In this document: piece by piece, positions 1 through 6,312 of the stretch
Layout: each line of letters begins with the position of its first letter
Numbering within the stretch: the first letter of the stretch is position 1
Origin: CAYYHA01 sp964471535
Lineage (GTDB): Bacteria > Myxococcota > Myxococcia > SLRQ01
DNA length: 8,452 nt
NCBI GenBank assembly: GCA_964471535.1
Contig: CAYYHA010000189.1
Location: 1-8,452 of the forward strand
Direction of reading: 5' to 3'
The notes under the pieces: generated by a model
Database searches by the model: none
What the model saw: only the letters and a program-made list of their open reading frames with translations
What the model was told of the DNA's origin: nothing
Made by a program: the position numbers and the translations under genes

Positions 1-50
1 CCTCTGCCCTCCCCCGGCCCGCGCCAGGTCGAGCCCCAGCCAAGAAGCGC

Positions 51-608
51 ATGAGCGTGAAGGAGGCCCTCGACTTCGACGCATCCTCGGCGCTCCTCGA
101 CGAGTACGAGGACATGGCGAGCGCCTATGTGGCGATGTTCAAGGCGCGGCCCCTCTCGGAGAAGCTCTGCCTCGTGGGCGCCCTCCTCGCGGCGCTCACC
201 GTCCTCTTCCCCTGGACGGTGACGGTCTCCCCAGCTGGCGTGGAGGACCCCCATCTGGGCCTGCTCGAGCTGGGCTGGCTCTCGGCGATCTTGGCGGCGG
301 CGGCCGTCGCCGTCGCCTGGGTGCGCAACTTCAGCCGCTCCCTCAAGATTCGACCGCTCCATCTCGTCTTCGTGCAGCTCGTGCTCGCGGCGGTGGGCAT
401 CCTCTGGGGCCTGGTGGCCTACGTGGCGGCGCTGCGCCTCGAACCGCCACCCGTGAACCCACGCGGCGTCGAGCCCGGCCCCACCTACGGGCTCTACCTC
501 CATCTGCTCGCTTGGGCGGTGACGCTGGCCGGCGGGCTCTTGGCGCTGCGCGATGCCGAGCGTGTCCCCCCGGGCTGGCTGCCCAAGCCACCTGAAGACG
601 ACGTCTAG
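51..608 (+). CDS. Hypothetical four-helix membrane protein (5' end uncertain)
   Basis: Encodes a 185-residue protein that I do not recognise as a named family. The first ~35 residues are charged and probably cytoplasmic. Four hydrophobic segments follow at about residues 37-56, 73-91, 103-126 and 145-165. A Pro-rich loop (about 131-144) lies between helices 3 and 4, and the short C-terminus is acidic (ends PEDDV). The ATG at 51 is the first ATG, but only a weak purine stretch (AAGAAG, 42-47) precedes it at 3-nt spacing. The same frame stays open to the window start, so translation could begin upstream. The stop is TAG at 606-608, inside a CTAG shared with the convergent copA. The function is unknown. 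The contiguous hydrophobic pattern and host-like GC make it a real gene, but a copper role cannot be inferred from convergence alone. Confidence 0.75.
   Translation: MSVKEALDFDASSALLDEYEDMASAYVAMFKARPLSEKLCLVGALLAALTVLFPWTVTVSPAGVEDPHLGLLELGWLSAILAAAAVAVAWVRNFSRSLKIRPLHLVFVQLVLAAVGILWGLVAYVAALRLEPPPVNPRGVEPGPTYGLYLHLLAWAVTLAGGLLALRDAERVPPGWLPKPPEDDV
605..608. other. Shared CTAG: overlapping stop codons of convergent genes
   Basis: The palindrome CTAG supplies the TAG stop of the membrane protein on the plus strand (606-608) and the TAG stop of copA on the minus strand (607-605). The two genes are therefore tail-to-tail with a 4-base overlap. No intergenic terminator can exist between them, so any termination signal must lie inside the opposite gene. 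Confidence 0.9.
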
Positions 609-2902
609 GTCGCCCGACCGGCACTCCCAGGGTGCCCCATGCCGGCAAGACGGTCCGGCCGCCCCCCCGGCCCCACGCGCGAAGACGGGGCGCCGCCTCG
701 CGCGGCGCCGGGCCGGCGGGGTCCGCCTGAGCCGCGCAGGCGCAGGCTGTTGAGCACCACCGAGAGGCTCGAGAAGGCCATCGCCCCGGCGGCGATCATC
801 GGGGAGAGGAGCCCTGAAGCGGCGATTGGCACGGCCAGCAGGTTGTAGCCGAAGGCCCAGCCGAGATTTTGCCGAATCGTCCGGAAGGTGCGTGCCGCTG
901 CCTCGAGGGCGTCGGCGACGGCGTCGGCTCCGCCGCGGCTCAAGGTGACCGGCGCCGTCTCCACCGCCACGTCGGTGCCGCTGCCCACCGCGATCCCCAC
1001 GTCCGCCGCGGCGAGCGCCGGCGCGTCGTTGATGCCATCGCCCACCACGCCCACCGCGTGGCCGTCGGCGCGCAGGGCCTCGACCAGGGCAACCTTCTCC
1101 TCGGGGAGCAGGTCGGCGTGCACCGCCGCCTCCTCGATGCCTACCGCGCGCGCGACCGTCCGCGCCGCATCCCAGCCGTCGCCCGTGGCCATGTGCACCG
1201 CGATCCCCCGCGCCCGCAGCCGTTCGATCCCCTCCCGCGTACCCGGCCGCACGGCATCCTCGAAGGCGAGGCCCCCCACCACCTGCGACGCCCGAGCCAC
1301 ACCGGCGACGGTTCGCCCAGCGCGCGCCTCGGCCTCGAGCGCCTCGTGGAGATCGGCGGGCACCTCGAGGCCCTCCGACTCGAGCCAACCCAGCGATCCC
1401 ACCCGCACCGCCGCACCCTCGACCCGGGCGAGGATCCCCCGGCCGCTCACCGCTTCGAGCCGTTCGGCGGGGACGTAGCGGACGCCCGCCGCCTCTGCGT
1501 GGGCGCGGACCGCCGCTGCCAGCGGGTGCTCGCTCTTTGCCTCCGCGGCAGCGGCGAGGGCGAGGACCTCGCCGGGGGCCTCGCGCGTCGCCACGACCCG
1601 AGCCACCGAAGGGCGTCCCCACGTGAGGGTTCCCGTCTTGTCGAAGACGAGAGCGTCGAGATGGGCTGCCCGCTCGAGGGCCGCCGCGTCCCGGAAGAGC
1701 ACCCCCCGCTCGGCCGCACGGGCGGTCCCCACCAGGACAGCCGTGGGAGTGGCCAGGCCGAGCGCACAGGGGCAGGCGATGACCAGCACCGACACCGCCG
1801 GCACCAGCGCTGCCGCGGGCGCCACCCCGCCCACGAGCCACCAACCGAGGAAGGTGGCCACGGCGAGGACGACGATCGTCGGCACGAAGACGCCCGAGAC
1901 CCGGTCGGCGAGCCGCTGTACCGGTGGCCGGCTCGCCTGTGCCCGCTCTACCTCCCGGGCGATGCGCGCCAGGCGCGAGTCGCTGGCCCGGGCGGAGACC
2001 CGCACCTCGATGGCACCGGTGGTGTTGAGCGACCCGCCAACCACCGCCTCGCCCGGGCCGCGGGCGATGGGCATGGGCTCGCCGGTGATGAGCGACTCGT
2101 CCACCGCCGTCTCACCCGCAACGATTTCACCGTCGAGGGGGATGCGCTCGCCCGGACGGACCACCACCACCGTCCCGACGTCGATCGCATCCACCGGGCG
2201 ATCCTCCACGCCTCCATCCATCTTGACGTGCGCCACATCGGGACGCAGCCGAAGGAGCGCCCCGATGGCATCACGCGCTCGGGACTTCGCCCGGGCCTCC
2301 AGGTAGCGGCCAAGGAGAATGAGCGTGACGATACTGGCGGCGGAGTCGAAGTAGACCGCCTCCTTCAGCCCCAGAGCAAGCACCCCCACCGACCACGCGT
2401 ATGCGCTGCCCGAGCCGAGCGCGATGAGTGCATCCATGCCGAGCGTCCCGTGCTTCAGCCCACGCACCGTCGAGACGAAGAAGACCCGCCCCGGGCCGAG
2501 CAGCAGCGCCGTGGTGAGCAGGCCCTGCAGCACGTCGCGCCCCGGGAAGGGCGGGAGCACCATCCCCACGATCATCACCGGCGCTGCGAGCAGGGCAGCG
2601 AGGAGCACGCGGCGACGGGCTGCGCTCCGTGCCTCCTCCTGCGCCTCGGCCCGAGCCGCCGCCTCGGCCCGGGTGGGCTCCGCCGCACGCGGAGCCGCCT
2701 CGTATCCCACCGCTTCGATGGCTTCGATTGCCGCTTGGACCGCGTCGGGGTCCTGTACCTCGAAGACCGCCTGCTCGGTGGCAAAGTTCACCGCCGGCTT
2801 CTCGACCCCGTCCACCGAGGCGAGCGCGCGCTCCACCGAGCCCACGCAGGCGGCGCAGCGCATTCCCTTCACGTCGAGCGTGATTCGCTTCTTTGCCGGC
2901 AT
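605..2902 (-). CDS. copA: Copper-exporting P1B-1-type ATPase CopA
   Basis: A 765-residue inner-membrane pump that uses ATP to expel Cu(I) from the cytoplasm. One N-terminal heavy-metal-associated domain (about 5-70) carries GMRCAAC (C16, C19). An Ala/Arg/Glu-rich linker follows, then helices at about 97-117, 123-141, 157-177 and 183-200. The actuator TGEP is at 273-276. The membrane CPC is C377-P378-C379, and the phosphorylation motif DKTGT starts at D421. The nucleotide-domain SEHP is at 457-460, and the hinge GDGINDAPA is at 621-629. The YN (686-687) and MxxSS (708-712) of the last two helices match the Cu(I) subgroup. The usual TGDN reads TGDG (573-576). The start at 2902 is chosen because the HMA domain begins just after it, while the longer frame would run into the tlpA-like gene; an AGGG lies 8 nt upstream. 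After the last helix the protein continues for about 42 Gly/Pro/Arg-rich residues (724-765), beyond the usual family end. The gene lies 65 bp downstream of the TlpA-like gene. No copper regulator gene is in the window. Confidence 0.95.
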   Translation of the reverse strand: MPAKKRITLDVKGMRCAACVGSVERALASVDGVEKPAVNFATEQAVFEVQDPDAVQAAIEAIEAVGYEAAPRAAEPTRAEAAARAEAQEEARSAARRRVLLAALLAAPVMIVGMVLPPFPGRDVLQGLLTTALLLGPGRVFFVSTVRGLKHGTLGMDALIALGSGSAYAWSVGVLALGLKEAVYFDSAASIVTLILLGRYLEARAKSRARDAIGALLRLRPDVAHVKMDGGVEDRPVDAIDVGTVVVVRPGERIPLDGEIVAGETAVDESLITGEPMPIARGPGEAVVGGSLNTTGAIEVRVSARASDSRLARIAREVERAQASRPPVQRLADRVSGVFVPTIVVLAVATFLGWWLVGGVAPAAALVPAVSVLVIACPCALGLATPTAVLVGTARAAERGVLFRDAAALERAAHLDALVFDKTGTLTWGRPSVARVVATREAPGEVLALAAAAEAKSEHPLAAAVRAHAEAAGVRYVPAERLEAVSGRGILARVEGAAVRVGSLGWLESEGLEVPADLHEALEAEARAGRTVAGVARASQVVGGLAFEDAVRPGTREGIERLRARGIAVHMATGDGWDAARTVARAVGIEEAAVHADLLPEEKVALVEALRADGHAVGVVGDGINDAPALAAADVGIAVGSGTDVAVETAPVTLSRGGADAVADALEAAARTFRTIRQNLGWAFGYNLLAVPIAASGLLSPMIAAGAMAFSSLSVVLNSLRLRGSGGPRRPGAARGGAPSSRVGPGGRPDRLAGMGHPGSAGRAT
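662..721. repeat. Nested inverted repeat in the 3' end of copA
   Basis: A perfect 8-bp inner stem pairs 689-696 (GGCGCCGC) with 702-709, leaving a 5-nt loop (CTCGC, 697-701). Directly outside it, 662-673 pairs with 710-721 over 12 positions with one mismatch; 15 unpaired bases separate the two left arms. The structure sits within the extra C-terminal tail of CopA and starts about 54 nt downstream of the stop of the convergent membrane-protein gene. It lacks a T-tract, so it is not a classical intrinsic terminator in either direction. It could still act as a 3'-end structure for the plus-strand transcript or simply reflect high GC. Confidence 0.5.
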
Positions 2903-2915
2903 CGGGCAAACCCTA

Positions 2916-2926
2916 GAGCCTGGCTC
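2916..2926. repeat. Short palindrome upstream of copA
   Basis: GAGCC-T-GGCTC is a perfect inverted repeat with 5-bp arms and a 1-nt centre. It lies 14-24 nt upstream of the copA start, inside the 65-bp tlpA-copA gap. The position would suit an operator or a leader structure. The repeat is short, chance is likely in GC-rich DNA, and it does not resemble a CueR operator I know. Confidence 0.25.
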
Positions 2927-2967
2927 CGCAGCGCACCAGAGCGCCGGCGACAGGCGACATGGGCCCC

Positions 2968-3534
2968 CTACGCGCCGGTCAGGCGCTCGAAGTAGCGAAT
3001 CGCCTCGGGGGTATCCCAATGGCGAGCCCCCACGAACTTCGCCCGGATACGCCCGTCGGTGTCGATCACATAGGTCTCGGGGAAGCGAAAGGTGCCGTAG
3101 TCGCGGGTCACGCGCTGCCCCTCGTCTAGGAGCACAGGAAAGTCGGGGAGCGCTCCGTCGAAGAAGCGAACCACGTCGTCGACCGAATCGTCTTCGCTAA
3201 CCGCGACGATCTCGAACGGCCGCCCGGCGAGGGCCGCCTTCAGGGCGATGAGTGACGGCAGTTCCTCCACGCAGGGCGGGCACCAGGTGGCCCAGAAGTT
3301 GAGGAAGACCACCTTCCCCCGGTGGTCAGAGAGGCGTACCGCCTGCCCTTGCAAGTTTTGGAGCGTGAAGTCCTTCGCGGGCCGGTCCATGGGCTCGCCA
3401 TCCAGCGACTCCGGGATGGGGATCTCGGAGGGGAAGAGCCACGCCGCCGACTCGGCCACGAGCGGCGCGCCCAGGGCCCCCGCAGCCACGAGGACGAAGA
3501 GCCCCTTCAGCCAGAGCGGCGCTGCTGGCCTCAT
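2968..3534 (-). CDS. TlpA/ResA-family membrane-anchored thiol-disulfide oxidoreductase
   Basis: A 188-residue thioredoxin-fold protein expected to sit on the outer face of the cytoplasmic membrane. An N-terminal hydrophobic segment (about 8-34), after a single Lys, acts as an uncleaved anchor or signal peptide. The AhpC/TSA-Redoxin fold runs from about 53 to the end: DFTLQNLQG, then KVVFLNFWATWCPPC with the redox cysteines C85 and C88, and the cis-proline P152 in FPETYVID. Relatives (ResA, TlpA, CcmG) reduce apocytochrome c cysteines or copper-site thiols, such as those of cytochrome oxidase assembly factors; the exact client here is not visible. The ATG at 3534 overlaps the glutaredoxin stop as ATGA, and AGGAG (3543-3547) lies 8 nt upstream, so coupled translation is likely. 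The frame is open far upstream, but that part is antisense to the DUF4388 gene and has no thioredoxin similarity. Confidence 0.92.
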   Translation of the reverse strand: MRPAAPLWLKGLFVLVAAGALGAPLVAESAAWLFPSEIPIPESLDGEPMDRPAKDFTLQNLQGQAVRLSDHRGKVVFLNFWATWCPPCVEELPSLIALKAALAGRPFEIVAVSEDDSVDDVVRFFDGALPDFPVLLDEGQRVTRDYGTFRFPETYVIDTDGRIRAKFVGARHWDTPEAIRYFERLTGA

Positions 3535-3785
3535 CGCCTCTGCTCCTGTGCCCGACGGACGCGGGCGGCGAGCGCGTCGGGATCCACGCGGTGCTTGAAC
3601 GCTCGGAATCCGTCGACGTGGACGACGGGGATCTCGTAGCGGTAGCGCTCGAAGAGCGCCGCGTCGGAGGTGATGTCGACGTAGCGAAGCTCGAAGGGCA
3701 CCTTCCCGCGCGCGAGGCGCGCGGCCTCGAGGGCCTCGTCGCAGAGGGGGCAGTCGGCCTTCCCGAAGATCTCGACCCGCACCAT
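3531..3785 (-). CDS. Glutaredoxin-like thiol protein
   Basis: An 84-residue, complete small thioredoxin-fold protein. It opens with the first beta strand VRVEIFGK, then the active-site motif CPLC (C12-C15) at the start of helix 1. The cis-proline is P53 in EIPVVHVDG, and the chain ends after a charged helix. The pattern matches the glutaredoxin-like (DUF836/Grx-like) family often found next to redox or respiratory-assembly genes. It lacks a signal peptide and so is cytoplasmic. The expected role is thiol-disulfide exchange; the substrate is unknown. The ATG at 3785 is preceded by the purine-rich AAAGGGG a few bases upstream. Its TGA overlaps the start of the TlpA-like gene, making it the first gene of the probable grx-tlpA-copA unit. 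Confidence 0.9.
   Translation of the reverse strand: MVRVEIFGKADCPLCDEALEAARLARGKVPFELRYVDITSDAALFERYRYEIPVVHVDGFRAFKHRVDPDALAARVRRAQEQRR
3543..3547 (-). promoter_or_regulatory. Shine-Dalgarno of the TlpA-like gene
   Basis: AGGAG on the minus strand, 8 nt before the ATG at 3534. It lies inside the end of the glutaredoxin gene and fixes the start that produces the ATGA overlap. Confidence 0.6.
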
Positions 3786-3836
3786 GGCCCCTTTCGCCTA
3801 TCAGAAAGGCCCACACCGTGGCGAGCCCAGCACCAG

Positions 3837-3863
3837 GGGGGCCGGCGTTGCTCGCCGGCCCCC
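3837..3863. repeat. Perfect 11-bp hairpin in the divergent gap
   Basis: Arms at 3837-3847 (GGGGGCCGGCG) and 3853-3863 pair perfectly around a TTGCT loop (3848-3852). All pairs are G-C. The element lies in the 97-bp gap between the divergent glutaredoxin and DUF4388 genes, 19 nt before the DUF4388 start. No T-run follows on either strand, so it is not a standard intrinsic terminator. It could be an operator for divergent transcription, or a 5' leader structure limiting access to the weakly ribosome-bound start at 3883. I could not identify a convincing sigma-70 promoter in the rest of the gap. Confidence 0.6.
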
Positions 3864-3882
3864 ACTGCAAGATGATGGCCGC

Positions 3883-5088
3883 ATGGAAGGCCTGACCGGC
3901 GCGCTCTCCGTCATGCCCGTCGAGGACTTGCTCGAGTACCTCACCCGCCGCTGTCTCCACGGAACCGTGCTCTGTGAGCGGGGAACCGCTCAGAAGTCGG
4001 TGGTGCTCCGCGGCGGGCAGGTGACCGGCGCCGCATCGAACGACCCCCGCGAGTACCTCGGTCAGTTCCTCATCAACTACGGCCACATCAACGAGGAGCA
4101 GTTGAGCCAGGCCTTCGAGACGCAGCAGGAGACCCGCATCATGCTGGGGCGCATCCTGGTGATGATCGGGCTGGTGGACGAGGCGGTGATTCAGCAGGTG
4201 CTCGCCATCAAGATCCGCGAGACCCTGCTGTCGGTGCTCGAGTGGGACTCGGGCACCTTCCACTTCGATCCTACGCGCGGCGATCTCGAGGAAGGCGTCG
4301 TGGAGGTGGCCGTCACCCTCGACGAGGTGCTGGCGGAGGCCGAGTTCCGGCGGACGGCGTGGGAAGCGATCCGCCAGGTCTTTCCCACGGGCGAGGCGGC
4401 ACTGGAGGTCGACGCATCGAAGATTCCCGTGGTCCCCGAGCATCCCCTCGACGCGCGCATCTTGGAGCTCGCCCAACGGGGTGAGCCCATCGACTCCATC
4501 GCGCTGGCGCTCCACGCAACCCCGTTCGTCCTCTACCAGCGGCTCTTCGCGCTGCACCGGGCGGGCATCGTCTCTCCAGTGGAGGCGGGACACGTGGAGC
4601 TCGAGCTCGACTTCGAGGTGGAGGAAGCGACAGAGCTCGAGGACGAGCCCTTGCAGCTTCCCGATCAGGAGATCCCGGAGGTCCTCGGCGCAGAGACGCC
4701 GGTGGCGGAAATCCTGGGGCGTGCCCGCGATTTCCTCCGGGCGGGGAAGTACCGCGAGGCTCGGCACCTGGCCACCCGCGCCCTGGAGCTGGCGCCGGAC
4801 GACGCCGATGGGCACACTGCCCTGAAGGAGGCCGAGACGGGCCTGCTCGCCGAGCTGCGGGGACAGCTCCTCGCGCGGCCACTGTCGCCTCGGGTCATCG
4901 CCTCGGGGGCACAGCTGCGCGGCCTGCGCTTCACGCCGGCGGAGCGCTACCTCCTCAAGCGCTTCGACGGGAAGCGAACGCTCAAGCAGATCATCCGGGT
5001 CAGCCCCATCAAGGAGGTCGACGCCCTCGAGGCGGTGCATCGCTTCCTGAAGGGTGGGGTCATCCGTCTGGTGGAACCGCCGCGCTAG
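3883..5088 (+). CDS. DUF4388 domain protein with TPR-like and winged-helix-like modules
   Basis: A 401-residue cytoplasmic protein with no signal peptide. Residues about 1-130 are a DUF4388 (PatA N-terminal-like) domain: LTGALSVMPVEDLLEYL, HGTVLCERG, VVLRGGQVTGA, a linker helix region with LGQFLINYGHI, and WDSGTFHFDP. An acidic stretch (about 238-268) separates the halves. A TPR-like helix pair (about 273-307, AREARHLATRALELAPDD-like pattern) follows. Two similar segments, about 186-232 and 350-396, each look like the winged-helix-like module that often trails DUF4388. Such proteins are abundant in Myxococcota and are thought to act in signalling or social and motility behaviour; the specific function here is unknown. 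The ATG at 3883 is chosen because DUF4388 starts directly there; the Shine-Dalgarno is weak. An in-frame ATG at 3784 overlaps the glutaredoxin start and adds an unlikely leader through the hairpin. The gene is monocistronic and convergent with the DAHP synthase. Confidence 0.88.
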   Translation: MEGLTGALSVMPVEDLLEYLTRRCLHGTVLCERGTAQKSVVLRGGQVTGAASNDPREYLGQFLINYGHINEEQLSQAFETQQETRIMLGRILVMIGLVDEAVIQQVLAIKIRETLLSVLEWDSGTFHFDPTRGDLEEGVVEVAVTLDEVLAEAEFRRTAWEAIRQVFPTGEAALEVDASKIPVVPEHPLDARILELAQRGEPIDSIALALHATPFVLYQRLFALHRAGIVSPVEAGHVELELDFEVEEATELEDEPLQLPDQEIPEVLGAETPVAEILGRARDFLRAGKYREARHLATRALELAPDDADGHTALKEAETGLLAELRGQLLARPLSPRVIASGAQLRGLRFTPAERYLLKRFDGKRTLKQIIRVSPIKEVDALEAVHRFLKGGVIRLVEPPR

Positions 5089-5131
5089 GTTGGGGCGCCT
5101 TTGTCCGGCCGGGGCCACGGCACGCTCGTAG

Positions 5132-5146
5132 GCCTCGACTCGAGGC
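5132..5146. repeat. Small inverted repeat between convergent genes
   Basis: GCCTCGA (5132-5138) and TCGAGGC (5140-5146) are perfect inverted arms with a 1-nt centre; as RNA this gives about a 6-bp stem with a 3-nt loop. It lies in the 94-bp gap between the convergent DUF4388 and DAHP synthase genes, where a bidirectional terminator would be expected. There is no T-tract. An alternative pairing, GAGGCGC (5142-5148) with GCGCCTC (5178-5184), overlaps the DAHP synthase stop. A terminator role is possible but weakly supported. Confidence 0.3.
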
Positions 5147-5182
5147 GCCGCCGGGTGCTCCGCATGGGGGCCGGGCAGCGCC

Positions 5183-6205
5183 TCACCGGTGTTCGGGGCT
5201 CGGGCAGAGTGCTGCGCGCACCGCCTGCACCTGCTGCATCAGCGCCTCGAAGAGATCGGGGGTCAGGGCCTGCGGGCCGTCGCTCTTCGCCTCGCTGGGG
5301 TTCGGATGCACCTCGACCATGATCCCATCGGCCCCCACCGCAGCGGCGGCACGGGCGAGTGGAATCACCAGATCCCGCCGGCCGGTGCCGTGGCTGGGGT
5401 CGACGATCACTGGGAGGTGGGACTCCTGCTTCAACACCGCCACCGCGGAGAGGTCGAGGGTGTTGCGGGTCATCGTCTCGAAGGTGCGGATACCGCGCTC
5501 GCAGAGGACCACCTGCAGGTTGCCGCGGCTCAAGATGTACTCGGCGGCCATGAGGAACTCCTCGAGTCGCGCCGAGAGGCCTCGCTTGAGCATCACCGGC
5601 TTGCCCACACGCCCGACGGCCTCGAGGAGCGAGAAGTTCTGCATGTTGCGGGCCCCGATCTGCAGCACGTCCGCGTAGCGCGCCACCAGGTCGAGGGTCT
5701 CGGTATCCTTCACCTCGGTGATGACCGGCAGCCCGGTCGCCTCGCGCGCTTCGGCGAGGATCTTCAGCCCCTCCTCCTTCAGCCCCTGAAAGGAGTACGG
5801 CGAGGTGCGGGGCTTGAACGCACCCCCGCGGAGGAGCGTCGCTCCGGCGCGGGCGACCGCCCGTGCGGTGCCCACCGTCTGCTCCCTGGACTCGACGGCA
5901 CAAGGCCCGGCCATCACCGTGAACCCGCCGCCGCCGATCCGTGTCGTGCCGAGGTCGATGACGGTGTCGTGGTCCTTCCCCTCACGGCTGACCAGCTTGT
6001 AGGGCTTGGAGACCGAGATGCACTCGCGCACGCCGGGTAGGTCCTGGAAGTGCGCCGGGTCGATGGGCCCCTCGTTGCCGGTGAGACCGATGGCCGTGCG
6101 CTGTGCACCGGGCATGGGATGGCCCTCGAGTCCCAGTGCGCGGGCGCGGGCGACGACCTGTGCGATCTCCGCTTCGGTGGCGTCGGGCCGCATGACGACG
6201 AGCAT
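5183..6205 (-). CDS. aroF: 3-deoxy-7-phosphoheptulonate (DAHP) synthase, type I-beta
   Basis: A 340-residue cytosolic enzyme that condenses phosphoenolpyruvate with erythrose 4-phosphate, the first committed step to chorismate and aromatic amino acids. Residues about 1-70 form the ferredoxin-like N-terminal domain (MLVVMRPDAT to VSKPYKLVSRE) that mediates feedback control in the I-beta class. The TIM-barrel follows from about 95. Visible active-site motifs are AGPCAVES (metal ligand C102), GGAFKPRTSPYSFQG (128-141), IGARNMQN (183-190), LKRG (206-209), CERG (235-238), DPSHGTGRR (H272), MVEVHPNP (E298) and SDGPQAL (D309). This is the full Cys-His-Glu-Asp metal set, and as I recall the numbering equals that of the Thermotoga maritima enzyme, which supports the ATG at 6205. 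A strong AAGGAGG lies 8 nt upstream. An in-frame GTG 45 nt upstream is less likely. The gene stands 107 bp from the export genes and is probably separately promoted. Confidence 0.97.
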   Translation of the reverse strand: MLVVMRPDATEAEIAQVVARARALGLEGHPMPGAQRTAIGLTGNEGPIDPAHFQDLPGVRECISVSKPYKLVSREGKDHDTVIDLGTTRIGGGGFTVMAGPCAVESREQTVGTARAVARAGATLLRGGAFKPRTSPYSFQGLKEEGLKILAEAREATGLPVITEVKDTETLDLVARYADVLQIGARNMQNFSLLEAVGRVGKPVMLKRGLSARLEEFLMAAEYILSRGNLQVVLCERGIRTFETMTRNTLDLSAVAVLKQESHLPVIVDPSHGTGRRDLVIPLARAAAAVGADGIMVEVHPNPSEAKSDGPQALTPDLFEALMQQVQAVRAALCPSPEHR

Positions 6206-6213
6206 GGCGTGAT

Positions 6214-6220
6214 CCTCCTT
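6214..6220 (-). promoter_or_regulatory. Strong Shine-Dalgarno of the DAHP synthase
   Basis: AAGGAGG on the minus strand, 8 nt before the ATG at 6205. It decides in favour of this ATG over the downstream in-frame ATG at 6193 and the upstream GTG. Confidence 0.85.
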
Positions 6221-6235
6221 GGCGGTGGGGAGAGG

Positions 6236-6265
6236 AGGATAGGCGAGCACTCCCGCCCCTGCCAG
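6236..6265 (-). promoter_or_regulatory. aroF: Candidate sigma-70-type promoter of the DAHP synthase
   Basis: On the minus strand CTGGCA (6265-6260, 4 of 6 matches to TTGACA) is followed after 18 nt by TATCCT (6241-6236, 4 of 6 to TATAAT). Transcription would begin near 6228, giving a leader of about 20-25 nt that contains the AAGGAGG ribosome-binding site. The geometry is good, but both hexamers are weak and the region is GC-rich, so the call is tentative. A short imperfect palindrome, GCCAG-AC-CTGGC (6261-6272), overlaps the -35 and could be an operator. Confidence 0.3.
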
Positions 6266-6312
6266 ACCTGGCCTCCCTCCTTGGTGGGGGAAGGCCGCAG
6301 GCCGCCGGGCCC

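Noticed and set aside
2903..2967. Possible CueR/CsoR-type copper promoter before copA
   Set aside because: I see no elongated-spacer MerR-type promoter or known copper operator, only a short palindrome; GC content makes hexamer matches unreliable.
869..2995. 708-codon open frame on the plus strand across copA
   Set aside because: It is exactly antisense to a gene with a full set of P-type ATPase motifs. The translation is Arg/His/Pro-rich without any domain, as expected from a GC-rich complement.
3535..5118. Long minus-strand upstream extension of the TlpA-like frame
   Set aside because: The extension runs antisense through the DUF4388 gene and the glutaredoxin gene. Only the part from 3534 down shows thioredoxin motifs and a membrane anchor.
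5085..5903. 272-codon minus-strand frame over the DAHP synthase
   Set aside because: It overlaps the DAHP synthase in another frame on the same strand and has no recognisable domain.
6291..6312. Possible terminator after the export operon
   Set aside because: The GGCC-type pairing is only about 4 bp with a 3-nt loop and is not followed by a T-tract.
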